Assembly: GCA_033032865.1 (NCBI GenBank)
Contig: JAWHQI010000202.1
Coordinates: forward strand, 1,922,001 to 1,986,000
Source: Dactylorhiza incarnata
Lineage: Eukaryota > Streptophyta > Magnoliopsida > Asparagales > Orchidaceae
DNA length: 64,000 nt
Reading direction: 5' to 3'
Shown here: piece by piece, positions 29,517 through 39,264 of the stretch
Numbering within the stretch: position 1 is the first letter of the stretch
Layout of the letters: each line of letters opens with the position of its first letter
Translations under genes and position numbers: made by a program
The notes under the pieces: generated by a model
The model's database searches: none
What the model was told of the DNA's origin: nothing
The model's input: the letters and a program-made list of their open reading frames with translations, nothing else

Positions 29517-30379
29517 GCAACAGGGGAAAAGGTCTCATCATAGTCAACACCATGAATTTGCTTGAAACCCTTAGCCACTAGTCGCCCTTTGAATGTATGT
29601 ACATTCCCATCCATGTCGGTCTTCTTCTTGAAGACCCACTTGCACCCTATGGGTCTTACCCCTTCAGGTGGTTCCACCAAGTTCCAAACTTGGTTTGTAT
29701 ACATGGAGTCCTTTTCGGATTTCATAGCCTCAAGCCATTTGTCGGAGTCCGGTCCATTCATAGCCTCTTGGTAGGTCGCTGGTTCATCATCATGATCCAT
29801 AAGCAACACATTACCTATTTGAGACACGAGAAATCCATATCTCTCAGGCTCAAATCTTGGTCTACCAGATCTACGTAGGACTTGTGTCTCTTGAGTAGGT
29901 TCTCCAGCTACAACATCTTGTAGTCCTGGCTCAGAATCCAACTCTGGTTCATTCACTACTTGTGGTTCTTGAACTTCTTCAAGTTCTACCTTTTGCGTCT
30001 TTCTTGACTAGAACTCTTTCTCCAAGAAGACACCCGTCCTTGCGACAAACACTTTGCCCTCAGACGGTAGGTAAAAGTAATATCCTTTCGTTTCCTTAGG
30101 ATATCCCACCAGATAACACTTATCTGATTTGGGTTCCAGCTTGTCAGGCATTTGACGTCGTACGTATGCCTCACAGCCCCAAATTTTAATGAATGACATA
30201 CTAGGACGCTTCCCAGTCCATATCTCATATGGTGTCTTTAGAACCGTTTTCGTCGGAGCGCGATTTAGTGTCATTGCTGCAGTCTCTAAAGCAAAACCCC
30301 AAAAGGAAACAGGCAAGTCTGCATAACTCATCATCGACTGTACCATGTCTAACAGAGTACGATTTCTCCTCTCAGACAC
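29510..30379 (-). pseudogene. pol: Integrase C-terminal half and RT N-terminus of element H
   Basis: ORFs 30379-30008 and 29956-29510. The first has SERRNRTLLDMVQSMMSYAD (catalytic E region), PYEIWTGKRPSMSFIKIWGC and a WxG-type surface, then a TAG after FLEKEF. The second has the linker, RRSGRPRFEPERYGF, then the RT entry PIGCKWVFKKKTDMDGNV and KGRLVAKGFKQIHGVDYDET, and ends in the frameshift at 29512. Confidence 0.9.
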
Positions 30380-31339
30380 ACCATTATGCTGCGGTGTCCT
30401 AGGTGGAGTGAGCTGTGATACAATACCACACTCTTTCAGATGATCACGGAACTCATGACTCAGGTATTCGCCACCTCGATCAGATCAGAGTGCTTTAACC
30501 TTTTTACCCAATTGGTTTTCCACTTCATTCTTAAACTCTTTGAACTTTTCAAAAGTTTCGGATTTGCACTTCATAAGATACACGTATCCGTATCTACTGA
30601 AATCATCAGTAAATGTAACGAAGTAGAAATACCCACCTCTAGCCATAGAACTCATGGGTTCGCATACATCACTATGTACTATACCCAAAAGATCCTCAGC
30701 CCTCTCAGTATAACCAGTGAAAGGGGCTTTAGTCATCTTGCCTAACAAACAAGATTCGCATCGCTCGAATGATTCATAATCAAATGAGTCCAATAGTCCA
30801 TCTTTATGGAGCTTGGATATGTGCTTCTCGTTTATATGGCCCAAACGACAATGCCAGAGATATGTAGGATTTGAGTCATTTGTTCTTAGTCTTTTATTAT
30901 TATCTACATTATAGATCGGATGGTCTAGGTTCAAAACATAAAGACCATTAAACAATTGAGCTACAGCATAACAAACATCATTCTTAAATATAGAACAACA
31001 ATTGTTCTTAATTATAAAAGAAAATCCAATCATGTTTAAGCATGAAATGGATATAATGTTTCTAGTTATAGCCGGAACATAATAACAATTATTAAGTTCT
31101 ATTACAAGCCCACTGGGCAAAGAAAGACGGTAAGCCCCTACGGCTACAGCAGCAACTCTTGCTCCATTGCCGACGCGCAGGTCCACCTCTCCTTTACTCA
31201 GCAATCTCCTCCTTCCCAGTTCCTGCACATTTGTACAAATTTGAGAACCACATCCGGTATCCAATACCCAAGATGAAGGAGCAGAAAGGTTTATCTCTAT
31301 AACGTAAATATTCGAAGCAGAAGTCATACCTCCCTTCAT
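30380..31339 (-). pseudogene. pol: Protease and integrase N-terminal half of element H
   Basis: Protease active site SSWVLDTGCGSQICTN, GAG-pre-integrase block LWHCRLGHINEKHISKLHKD with the zinc-binding CESCLLGKMTKAPF, and integrase catalytic block VHSDVCEPM...YFVTFTDDFSRYGY. At 30485 a TGA replaces the arginine codon before SDRGGEY (CGA to TGA), so the ORF ends at VKAL. The frame is otherwise continuous with gag upstream. Confidence 0.92.
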
Positions 31340-31378
31340 TTTTCGCAGACCGTCAATGTATGAAGGACAATTCCTCCT

Positions 31379-32161
31379 CTAATGACCAGCCTTGCCACAA
31401 TGGTGGCATTTCCCTTCCTTCACGGTGCTCTTCTTTTTCAGCGCAGAAGATTTGGGCTCAAGATGTGACTTAGGTCCCACCTTCGTCTTCTTGAAGCCCT
31501 TGGCCTTACCCTTGCCTTTATGTACCATCAATATGGGACTAGCAGGCTTGGCCTTCTTCATGTTTATCTCGGCAGTTCGCAACATGCCTAGGAGCTCGGG
31601 TAGTGTCTTGTCTATTTCATTCATGTTGTAGTTCAAGACAAACTGCTCATAACTATCTGGCAACGATTGCAGGATAAGATCTGTGGCCAACTCTTGACCC
31701 AGAGGAAAACCCAGTCTCTCCAGGTTCTCTATATACCCAATCATCTTGAGTACGTGAGTACCAACCGAGTCTCGAGCTCCCATTTTGCACTGAAATAAGG
31801 CCTTCGTGACATCGAACCTCTCTTGACGAGCTTGCCCTTGAAACATTTTCTTTAGGTGCTCGTCAATCTCCTTGCACCCCATGTTCTCGTGTTGCTTCTG
31901 AAGCTCAGAGTTCATGGTGGCAAGCATAAGGCACTCGACGTCTAAGGCGTCATCGGTATACTTCTTATAAGCATCCTTATCAACACGGGACGAGTTCCCG
32001 GTCGGCACCTCGGGGGCTTCTTCTTCCAAGACGTAGAGCTTTCGCTCTTGCCTGAGAACAATTCTCAGGTTCCTATACCAGTCCATATAGTTTGTCCCAC
32101 TAAGCTTGTCCTTCTCAAGGATAGCTCTCAGGGACAAGGTGGAATGTGAACCACTTGCCAT
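31379..32161 (-). pseudogene. gag: gag of element H, ending in a stop within the zinc knuckle
   Basis: 260 codons from ATG. The N-terminus LSGTNYMDWYRNLRIVLRQE is the typical Copia gag entry, followed by the helical capsid-like domain (ALFQCKMGARDSVGTHVLKM) and a basic linker. The zinc knuckle starts CHHCGKAGH, but the next codon is TAG where W or Y is usual, with RRNC following in frame. In the ancestor gag and pol were one frame: the protease ORF starts 42 nt downstream in the same frame. One base change therefore separates gag from pol. The leader from the LTR edge is about 1.2 kb. Confidence 0.92.
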
Positions 32162-33335
32162 GGAATTCTACAAGAATTCATGCAGAATTTAATCAGCACC
32201 TTAATTTCAAAATACAATTTATTTTAATTTGGACTTCAATTAAATACTCCCACTATTTTATTCAAATTGATAGCCCTCACTATCAATTTGGAGAGTCCAT
32301 GCGAGCTACTCTCTTAGTGGACAAGATCCGTATTTCACCAACACCACGAGTCCGCTTTGGCGTTCCTCTCATAATGCGGTTATTTAGGTAGACAACGCTT
32401 GCCAATTGCATCCTCATGCAACTTTTGTATGGCTGGTGAATAACTCCTTATTCGCATCCATCATATGGTGCATGCCAACCCTATGCCTCTAGGCACTCAA
32501 CCTTTGAGGTCACCTAGTTAAGTTAGACCCGATGTCGACAGTGGGATATCACAATTATCCGCTCGCACCCTTACCAAGATAGATTAATGCACCTTGCTTT
32601 GGCAAGCCCACACTTCATCGATCGAGGCAGGAAGAGTGTCATCCATCGGAAGGCATCCGAACACTTAATATTTGATGAAGGGATTTTAATTTTAATAATA
32701 GGTTAACATTTAACCATGATCAATATTTGATCAAAGTGCACATCCACAGAAAAACAAGCTTTCTAAAATCCACATGCATCCCTTATGTGCACAACATAAG
32801 ACTATCAACCTTTGATAGACGAAAGGGTTAAATCTGGACATTTAGAACTCTTCCAAATCTTCAGATTTACATGCATTGGACAAAGGCAAAGACAACTCGA
32901 CTTAAAGCAGTAGACAAGCTCGTCTCTCATCGTTGGATTCAAAATCCAAAACAATACAAGGGTTTATTAACCACTTGAGGGACGGTTACTGCTAAGGAGA
33001 CAACAATTTCTAACAATTAGAAATAACCATGAAATCCCAGACGTTCCTGGCGGGGTTCCAAGGGGTCGCGCCCCTGGCGGGGTCTTAGGGGCAGAGCCTC
33101 TAACGGGGTCCAAGGGGAGCGCCCCTGGCGGTGGTCTCGCTTCCAAATACCTAGAGCCCTTGCGGGGTGCGGGGCAGAGCCCCGACCAAATTTTTGAAAT
33201 CCCACCACCAGAGACCACACAAAATCACATCAAATGTGATATTCCAAGAAGAAATCTTGACATTTAGAACGCTTCCAAATACCTAGATTTGCACGTACTG
33301 GAATAACCTAACTTCTGAAACAACATTCATGACCG
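32162..33335 (-). other. 5' leader of element H
   Basis: About 1.2 kb between the priming site and gag without a gene. At 33050-33185 it has three to four GC-rich units of the type GGCGGGGTCCAAGGGG...CGCCCCTGG, each partly self-complementary (AGGGGCGCGCCCCT-like), in an otherwise AT-rich leader. Confidence 0.8.
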
Positions 33336-33342
33336 CAACCTC

Positions 33343-33356
33343 CCTCTGATACCACT
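33343..33356 (-). other. Primer binding site of element H (tRNA-iMet)
   Basis: Minus strand TGGTATCAGAGGGAGG directly beside the 5' LTR edge. Confidence 0.9.
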
Positions 33357-34348
33357 GTTGGGTTTTTCTAGAACCATACATCAAATGTAGGCGCAGCGGA
33401 AATGAAGAGAAACAACCCAAAAAGACTTGGATCGGCCATGAATATTGAATCAAGAAGTTAATCAAATGCTAGGTATGAAATTACCTTTGCGGGATTGGAT
33501 CAAATCCAACCTAGATGCTCCAAGAAGATGATTGCCTTCGTCGGCTTTGCAAGAGTTCTCACGTAGAATAATGTCTACGTCTCTACAGCAGTCCACACGA
33601 GCCGGGAGAAGAAGACTACACCTTGCGCTTCCACGGATTGCTAGATCCGCTTCAGGAAGAACAACACCGGCGACAATCGTCGGAGAGGAAGTCGGCGGAG
33701 GCGATTCAGACCGGCGGAACACTTCCGTCTAGGGTTCGAGCGAGAGCGGAACTCCTTCCGTCGGCTTCTATTTCGTAAGTCCTGAGAACCCTAAAAGAAG
33801 TCCTATTTATACCCAAAGGATAAACAACTTCTAGAAGGATCGCTATCCGTAGACCACACAGCAAAATAGGGGCTTCTGTTACAATTCGTCGGGATTCCAC
33901 GGAACAGCATTCATCGAGTTTTCATGGGACAATCCAACGAATTCCGATGAATCACATCAGACGATAACATTTGCCGAGTTAATGCTCTCTGTGATAATTC
34001 GTCGAGATTCCACGGAACAATCCGACGAATCCCGACGAATCCGACGAATCATGTCAGACGGCAACATTTGCCGAGTTAAGGATCTCTGTAACAATTCGTC
34101 GAGAATCCACGGAACAATCCGACGAATCCCGACGAATCCGACGAATTCTATCCGTGTAAACCCGACGAATTCAGACAGCAACATTTGCTGGACTTCCCCC
34201 ATTCTATATGGTGATTGGTAACCTTTACCAACATAGTCAATCTTCCAACTTCTCCACATGCTCTTATGTGCGACCCTGCAGGCTCATATCGCGTTGGCAG
34301 TGACATTACATGTTTGACCACTTCTAGATCACAATGGTAACTCCAACA
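33357..34348 (-). repeat. 5' LTR of element H
   Basis: Same ends as the 3' LTR. TATA at 33804-33811 (minus). The duplication TGAGG follows at 34349-34353. Confidence 0.95.
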
Positions 34349-36416
34349 TGAGGCAGTGTCCGGTTGTGTCTGATGGATTTTTGGGATATGCAGATCTGAA
34401 GGTGATCGACTTGGAGGATTTTGACGTGATCTGGGGCATGGATTGGCTAGCCCGTTATGACGCTGTGATCCAGTGCAGGGATAAGCATCCGGATTTTCTG
34501 ATGGATGATGTCCAGCCCAGAAGTGTGTTTGGCTTTCCGCGTCAAACTTCCTCGGTTGTGTTAGTGGTCTGTGCTCAGGCCTTGGCGGAGTTCGATGGCC
34601 GTGTCTGTTTTGTTTCTGTCTTGCTCGCAGCTTGCGCATCGTCGCCTTGTGTTGAAGATATTCCTATGGTGCGGGAGTACCCGGACGTTTTTCCCGACAA
34701 CCTTCCTGGTCTCCCTCCTGAGCGAGAGGTAGAGTTTGTGTTAGATTTGGAGCCCGGGACCGCCCTATTGCAAAGGCACCTTACCGTATGGCACCGCGGG
34801 AGTTGGAGGAGCTGCGCACTCAGTTGGATGAGCTTCTGCAACTTGGTTTTATTTGGCCGAGTTCATCGCCTTGGGGTGCGCCGGTTCTGTTTGTAAGGAA
34901 GAAGGATGGGTCGATGAGGCTGTGCATCGATTACAGAGAGTTGAACAAGGTCACTATCAAAAACAGGTATCCGTTGCCGCGGATTGATGACTTGTTCGAC
35001 TAGTTGCAGGGTAGCTGTGTGTTCTCGAAGATCGACCTTCGGTCCGGTTACCATCAGTTGAGGATTCGCGACTCAGACGTTCCGCAAACTGCTTCCCGGT
35101 CGCGTTACGGACATTTTGAGTTCTTGGTGATGTCCACCTTGAGGGCACACCAGTTGTATGCCAAGCTGAGCAAATGCGAGTTCTGGCTTTCGCAAGTTTC
35201 CTTTTTGGGTCACGTGGTGAGCAAGGGTGGCATTTCTGTGGACCCAGCAAAGGTCGCTGTTATTTTAGATTGGAAGAGGCCATCGTCGCCGAAGGAGATC
35301 CGGAGTTTTCTGGGTTTAGCAGGCTATTACCGGAGGTTATGGAGGGTTTCTCAGGCATTTCCGCGCCTCTGACCAAGTTGACGCGGAAGGAAGCTGCTTT
35401 CGATTGGAGTGAGCAGTGCGAGGAGGCCTTCCAGGAGTTAAAGAGGAGGCTGTGTTCCGCACCGGTTTTGGCTCTCCCGGTTGAGGGGGTGGAGTTTCAG
35501 GTTTACGTCGATGCTTCGCTGATAGGCCTTGGGTGCGTCTTCATGCAGGAGGGCAAGGTCATTGCGTACGGATCGCGACAGCTAAAGGTGCATGAGCGGA
35601 ACTACCCGACGCATGACTTGGAGTTTGCTGCGGTGATATATGCCTTGAAGCTGTGGAGGCATCTCTTGTATGGGGTGGAGTGCAAGATCTACTCAGATCA
35701 CAAGAGCCTGATTTACGTATTCTCGCAGCGAGAGCTGAACCTGCGCCAGCGTCGGTGGATGGAGTACGTGGCCGATTATGATGTGGAGATCCTCTATCAC
35801 CCCGGCAAGGCAAACATAGTGGCGGATGCCCTGAGCAGGAAGTCAGCCTCTGTTTTTGGACTCTCTGTGCAGTCCCTGGTGGAGGAGTTCTTTCTGATGA
35901 GCATCGCGGTGAAGCCCAGTGGTGGTCCGTCTCGTTTGGAGGTTGAGGAGCCGTCCTGGATTGTTTTGGCAAGGTTGCACCAGAAGGACGATCTGGATTT
36001 ACAGCACCTCCGGAGTAGAGCGGAGAGGGATGAGTTGCCAGACTTCTCGATTGATGTTGAGGGTACCTTGGGATACCGGGGTAGTCTTTGCATACCCGCT
36101 GTGGAGGAGATTCGAGCGAAGATTCGCGAGGAGGCTCACGACTCCAGCCTATCTTATCATCCTGGCTCTACGAAGGTGTATCGCGATATGAAGCAGATCG
36201 TGTGGTGGCCAGGCATGAAGGGCGATATTGCAAGGTTCGTAGCACAGTGTTACACTTGTCAGTGCGTCAAGGCGGATCACAGGAGGCCCGAGGGGCAAGT
36301 TATCGTCGTTGGATATTCCCTTGTGGAAGTGGGAGAGCATCTCTATGGACTTCATTACTGGATTGTCGAGATCCCCTCGGGGACATGATGCAGTGTGGGT
36401 CATCGTGGACAGGTTG
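34349..36416 (+). pseudogene. pol: Gypsy G pol: protease end, RT without active site, RNase H, integrase start
   Basis: Protease end VIDLEDFDVIWGMDWLARYD. RT blocks [40 protein letters not shown] and [15 protein letters not shown] (first catalytic D) are present. The sequence then jumps from GHFEFLVMS to [17 protein letters not shown], so the segment with the YVDD/IDD box, roughly 60 residues, is deleted. RNase H follows (VYVDASLIGLGCVFMQEGKV, YSDHKSLIYVFSQRELNLRQ, GKANIVADALSRK). Next come the integrase HHCC finger ([36 protein letters not shown]) and DFITGL in another frame. Lesions: frameshift near 34770, TAG at 35001 (LFD-stop-LQG), frameshift near 35340, frameshift near 36310. It is split by element C at codon VDRL. 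Confidence 0.92.
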
Positions 36417-37622
36417 TGTTGGATCGGTCGGCGCCCTTAGAGGGGGGGGGGGTGAATAAGGGTTTTTAAAAACTTTATATTTTATTTAGAAAACTTTGGA
36501 ATATTGCAATAAGAAGACAAGTAAAACAAAAAGAGAGACAAGCTTTATTGATATTAAATCAGTATTACAAAACTTGATCTCAATGTCGCTAGAGATCGGA
36601 GGCGAATAATAAAAGCTCTTTTTGTTTTCTATCCGGACTCGCTTCCCCACGAACCGGTGGCCCTAGCCTCCTCCTTCCCGGATTCGGCCTCAAGCCGCTC
36701 TAGCCAATCCTTCCCCGGATGTGGCCTCAAGCACCCCCTAGACCTAACCTAGATCTAGTCGCCAACACGAGGCGATTTTCAGCCCTAAGTCCTACCCCAG
36801 ACCTAGTCGCCAACACGAGGCGATTTCACTACCGTTTACAAAGAAAGACAAATAAAATAATAAAAACTTCCCTTAAGATGAACTTCTGAATATGGAGGCG
36901 AAGATCTGCTGTAGAATCAGCGTTTGTCGAAGCGGACTTCGTTGGGCTTCGGCGTGATGGAATCCTCCTTCAGAAGTTGGCAGAGCTTCGCCGGGACCTC
37001 AAATTTCGGCCAAGATAGGCCTCTGGAATTCTAGTACTCTCTCTCTGAGGTGTATGCAATTGGTGTACGAAAACAATAGGAGAGGGGGTCCTTTTATAGC
37101 CCAAGCGCTACCGCCGGCGCTAGCGCTACCGCCGGCGCTAGCGCTACCGCCGGCGCTAGCCCGGATTAAGAAACAATTTGCGCGGCAGAATCTTCCATCC
37201 GCGGCAACCTATTGCTCCATGCCTCTTGTGCTCCATGCTACCGCCAGCGCTAGTAGCTACCGCCGGCGCTATCCCTGATTAAGAAACTTCTTGCGCGGCA
37301 GGATCTCTAATCCGCGGCAACGAGGCTTTCATTCCTTCTGTGTTCACCGATACCGCCGGCGTTATCCGCTACCGCCAGGCGTTAGCGCCTTCCATAACAG
37401 CTCCCAGAAACGCGCTCATCAATGCTAGCGCCTGACGCTAGTTGCTACTGCCGGCGCAAGTGAGCCTCTTCGAATTTTGGCCTCAATTTTGGGGGCAGTC
37501 ATCATGTGTACTCCTTGAGTCATGTGGACCTAGTAAACCTGCACACTTGAACACACAAGATCAAATACACATAGGATTTGTTATTCTCAAACCTAGGAGA
37601 TGCGGAAGACCATTTTCCAACA
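36417..37622 (-). repeat. 3' LTR of element C
   Basis: Plus-strand ends are TGTTGGATCGGTCGGCGCCC and CCATTTTCCAACA. It has three GCTACCGCCGGCGCTAGC units at 37101-37160 against two in the 5' LTR; that single 18-bp unit accounts for the length difference of the two LTRs (1206 against 1188 bp). TATA on the minus strand at 37092-37098. Confidence 0.95.
37092..37098 (-). promoter_or_regulatory. TATA box in the C 3' LTR
   Basis: Minus strand GGCTATAAAAGGACC. The 5' LTR equivalent is 43513-43519. Confidence 0.6.
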
Positions 37623-37650
37623 AACTCCCCCTTTTGATAATAACAAATCC
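37574..37650 (-). other. Inverted repeat spanning the PPT/U3 junction of C
   Basis: GGATTTGTTATTCTCAAA (37574-37591, in the LTR) is complementary at 17 of 18 positions to TTTGATAATAACAAATCC (37633-37650, just upstream of the PPT in transcript sense). The PPT and the LTR edge lie in the loop, together with a small inner stem (GGAA / TTCC). Confidence 0.8.
37623..37635 (-). other. Polypurine tract of element C
   Basis: Minus strand AAAAGGGGGAGTT beside TGTTGG. More PPT-like tracts follow near 37751, 37770, 37790, 37877 and 37908. Confidence 0.88.
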
Positions 37651-38153
37651 ATTAATGATAAATCAAAGCATTAATAGATAAGCATGATGAAACTATACTT
37701 GTGTGTGTGAGAGAGTGATGACTTAGGATAATAATTGATTCTATCATGTTAGACTTGCTCCCCCTAAATACATGTTCCCCCTAAGTGAATGCTCCCCTAA
37801 TATATATGCTATCAACTTAATCAATCATGTTGGGTTTTTATTTTGATAGCGGATTATATTTTTATCATGTTAGTTCTCCCCCTTTTGCATTTTATCATGT
37901 TAGTTCTCCCCCTTTGTTATTAGCAAAAGTGGGTAGGGATGCACCATAGAAAAGTTGGATAATAAGATAAAGCATGATCGAGCTTTTGAGTGAGAAGGAA
38001 ATGATAAGGAGTTTTAGAGCCACTTGTTAGAATATTTTTTGTATAAATATATCAGAGTTTTTAGTTTGAGCAAAAGTAGTGATTTCCCCTTTATATAAGA
38101 GTTTTAAGCATAAAAAATAGTGAATTCCAAGTAACCAATCTACCCAGACAATA

Positions 38154-38331
38154 CGTCTACACCCTAGCCCCGTACTAAGTGACGGATGGGCATGATGAGT
38201 TGCAAACATGACGTAGGTTGGGGTGTTAGTCCCATATGCAAACACTAGACAAAACTTAACCTAGCACTCTTTCCCCCCAGTGCCTCGCAAGGCCCCACTG
38301 GAACCCTCCTCGGTTAAGGACAAGACATGAC
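38154..38331 (-). other. Conserved GC-rich noncoding block (copy C)
   Basis: Same block as 1902-2078, with CCAGTGCCTCGCAAGGCCCC and CACTGG able to form a hairpin. Confidence 0.7.
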
Positions 38332-39026
38332 TAGTGATAAGGTTATCTAATGTCTACAACCCTACGCCCCCGCTATGGTGAGAAATGAAGTCAAGGATAA
38401 CAATTATTGGAAACATTAAGCATTTAAATCTAATGGGAAATTTCATAGCATATGGGTTTATATTTTTATTTGAATTGTTTTGAAATAAAACTCACATAGC
38501 TATATTGAGATGAATGAATCAGAGTTTGAGTATTGCGGAAGATTTCAAAAGAACATCATAATACTAAATAAGAGTTCAAGCTCAAAAAGAAGATGTTTTA
38601 TGTAAAACATGTTTCAATGAAAATCTTTTATGGTTTACAAAAAATAATAAATAACCAAGCATGAAATAATATTATCATAAAGAGATTACTACAATGTAAT
38701 TTCAATTCATAATTTCAAATCATACCAAACATTGTAGAAAGCATGCTAGGTTATCTAGTGCATTTCATAAATAAAGAGTAGCATAGAATTAGCGTAAGGA
38801 TCCAATACTCATGAGAAGAAGTGTTATGGAAGATAATGATGTGCACATAAGTGTATTTTTGAGTAGAGTATACGAGTGTTTGGGGAGAGATCGGCTAAAG
38901 CCAACCGGTTCGTTTGTATACGAGTATTTTAATCAAAAATATAAGAGATATATAAGGTAGAAGCACAACAAAACACAAATAATTTTACTTCCACACACTT
39001 TAATGCACAAAAAAAATGTACAACTA

Positions 39027-39087
39027 CCAAGGTGCTTTGCACACACAATGCTCATTAAGACTTATCAGGGTGCAAAGTAGTGCTTGG
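39027..39087 (-). other. Conserved hairpin, copy 1 (element C)
   Basis: CCAAGGTGCTTTGCAC pairs with GTGCAAAGTAGTGCTTGG. The eight-base CTTTGCAC/GTGCAAAG stem is perfect, and the loop holds ACAATGCTCATTAAGACTTAT. Confidence 0.75.
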
Positions 39088-39203
39088 GGGATACAGATTT
39101 TATTTTTACTGTTTGAGACTAATGATCCGGTGTACTTAAGAGTAAGTGGTTTTCTTATTTTGAAGGAAAGATATGGTTTGCACAAGACACTTTACTATTC
39201 TAT

Positions 39204-39264
39204 CCAAGGTGCTCAACCTCACAATGCTTATTAAGACTTATTAGGAGGTTCAAGTAGTGCTTGG
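39204..39264 (-). other. Conserved hairpin, copy 2 (element C)
   Basis: Same loop (ACAATGCTTATTAAGACTTAT) and same outer arm (CCAAGG / GTGCTTGG), but the inner stem is AACCTC pairing with GAGGTT. Confidence 0.75.

Larger units (their letters stand above)
26236..34348 (-). mobile_element. Element H: Ty1/Copia retrotransposon inserted in Gypsy G
   Basis: LTRs are 26236-27228 (3') and 33357-34348 (5'), with duplication TGAGG (26231-26235 and 34349-34353). It is 8.1 kb in all, with a gag-pol ORF in Copia order (gag, protease, integrase, RT, RNase H) on the minus strand. By hand count the two LTRs differ at about 17 substitutions and one G-run indel in 992 bp, 14 of the 17 being transitions. It is the only element here that retains an RT catalytic box. 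Confidence 0.95.
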
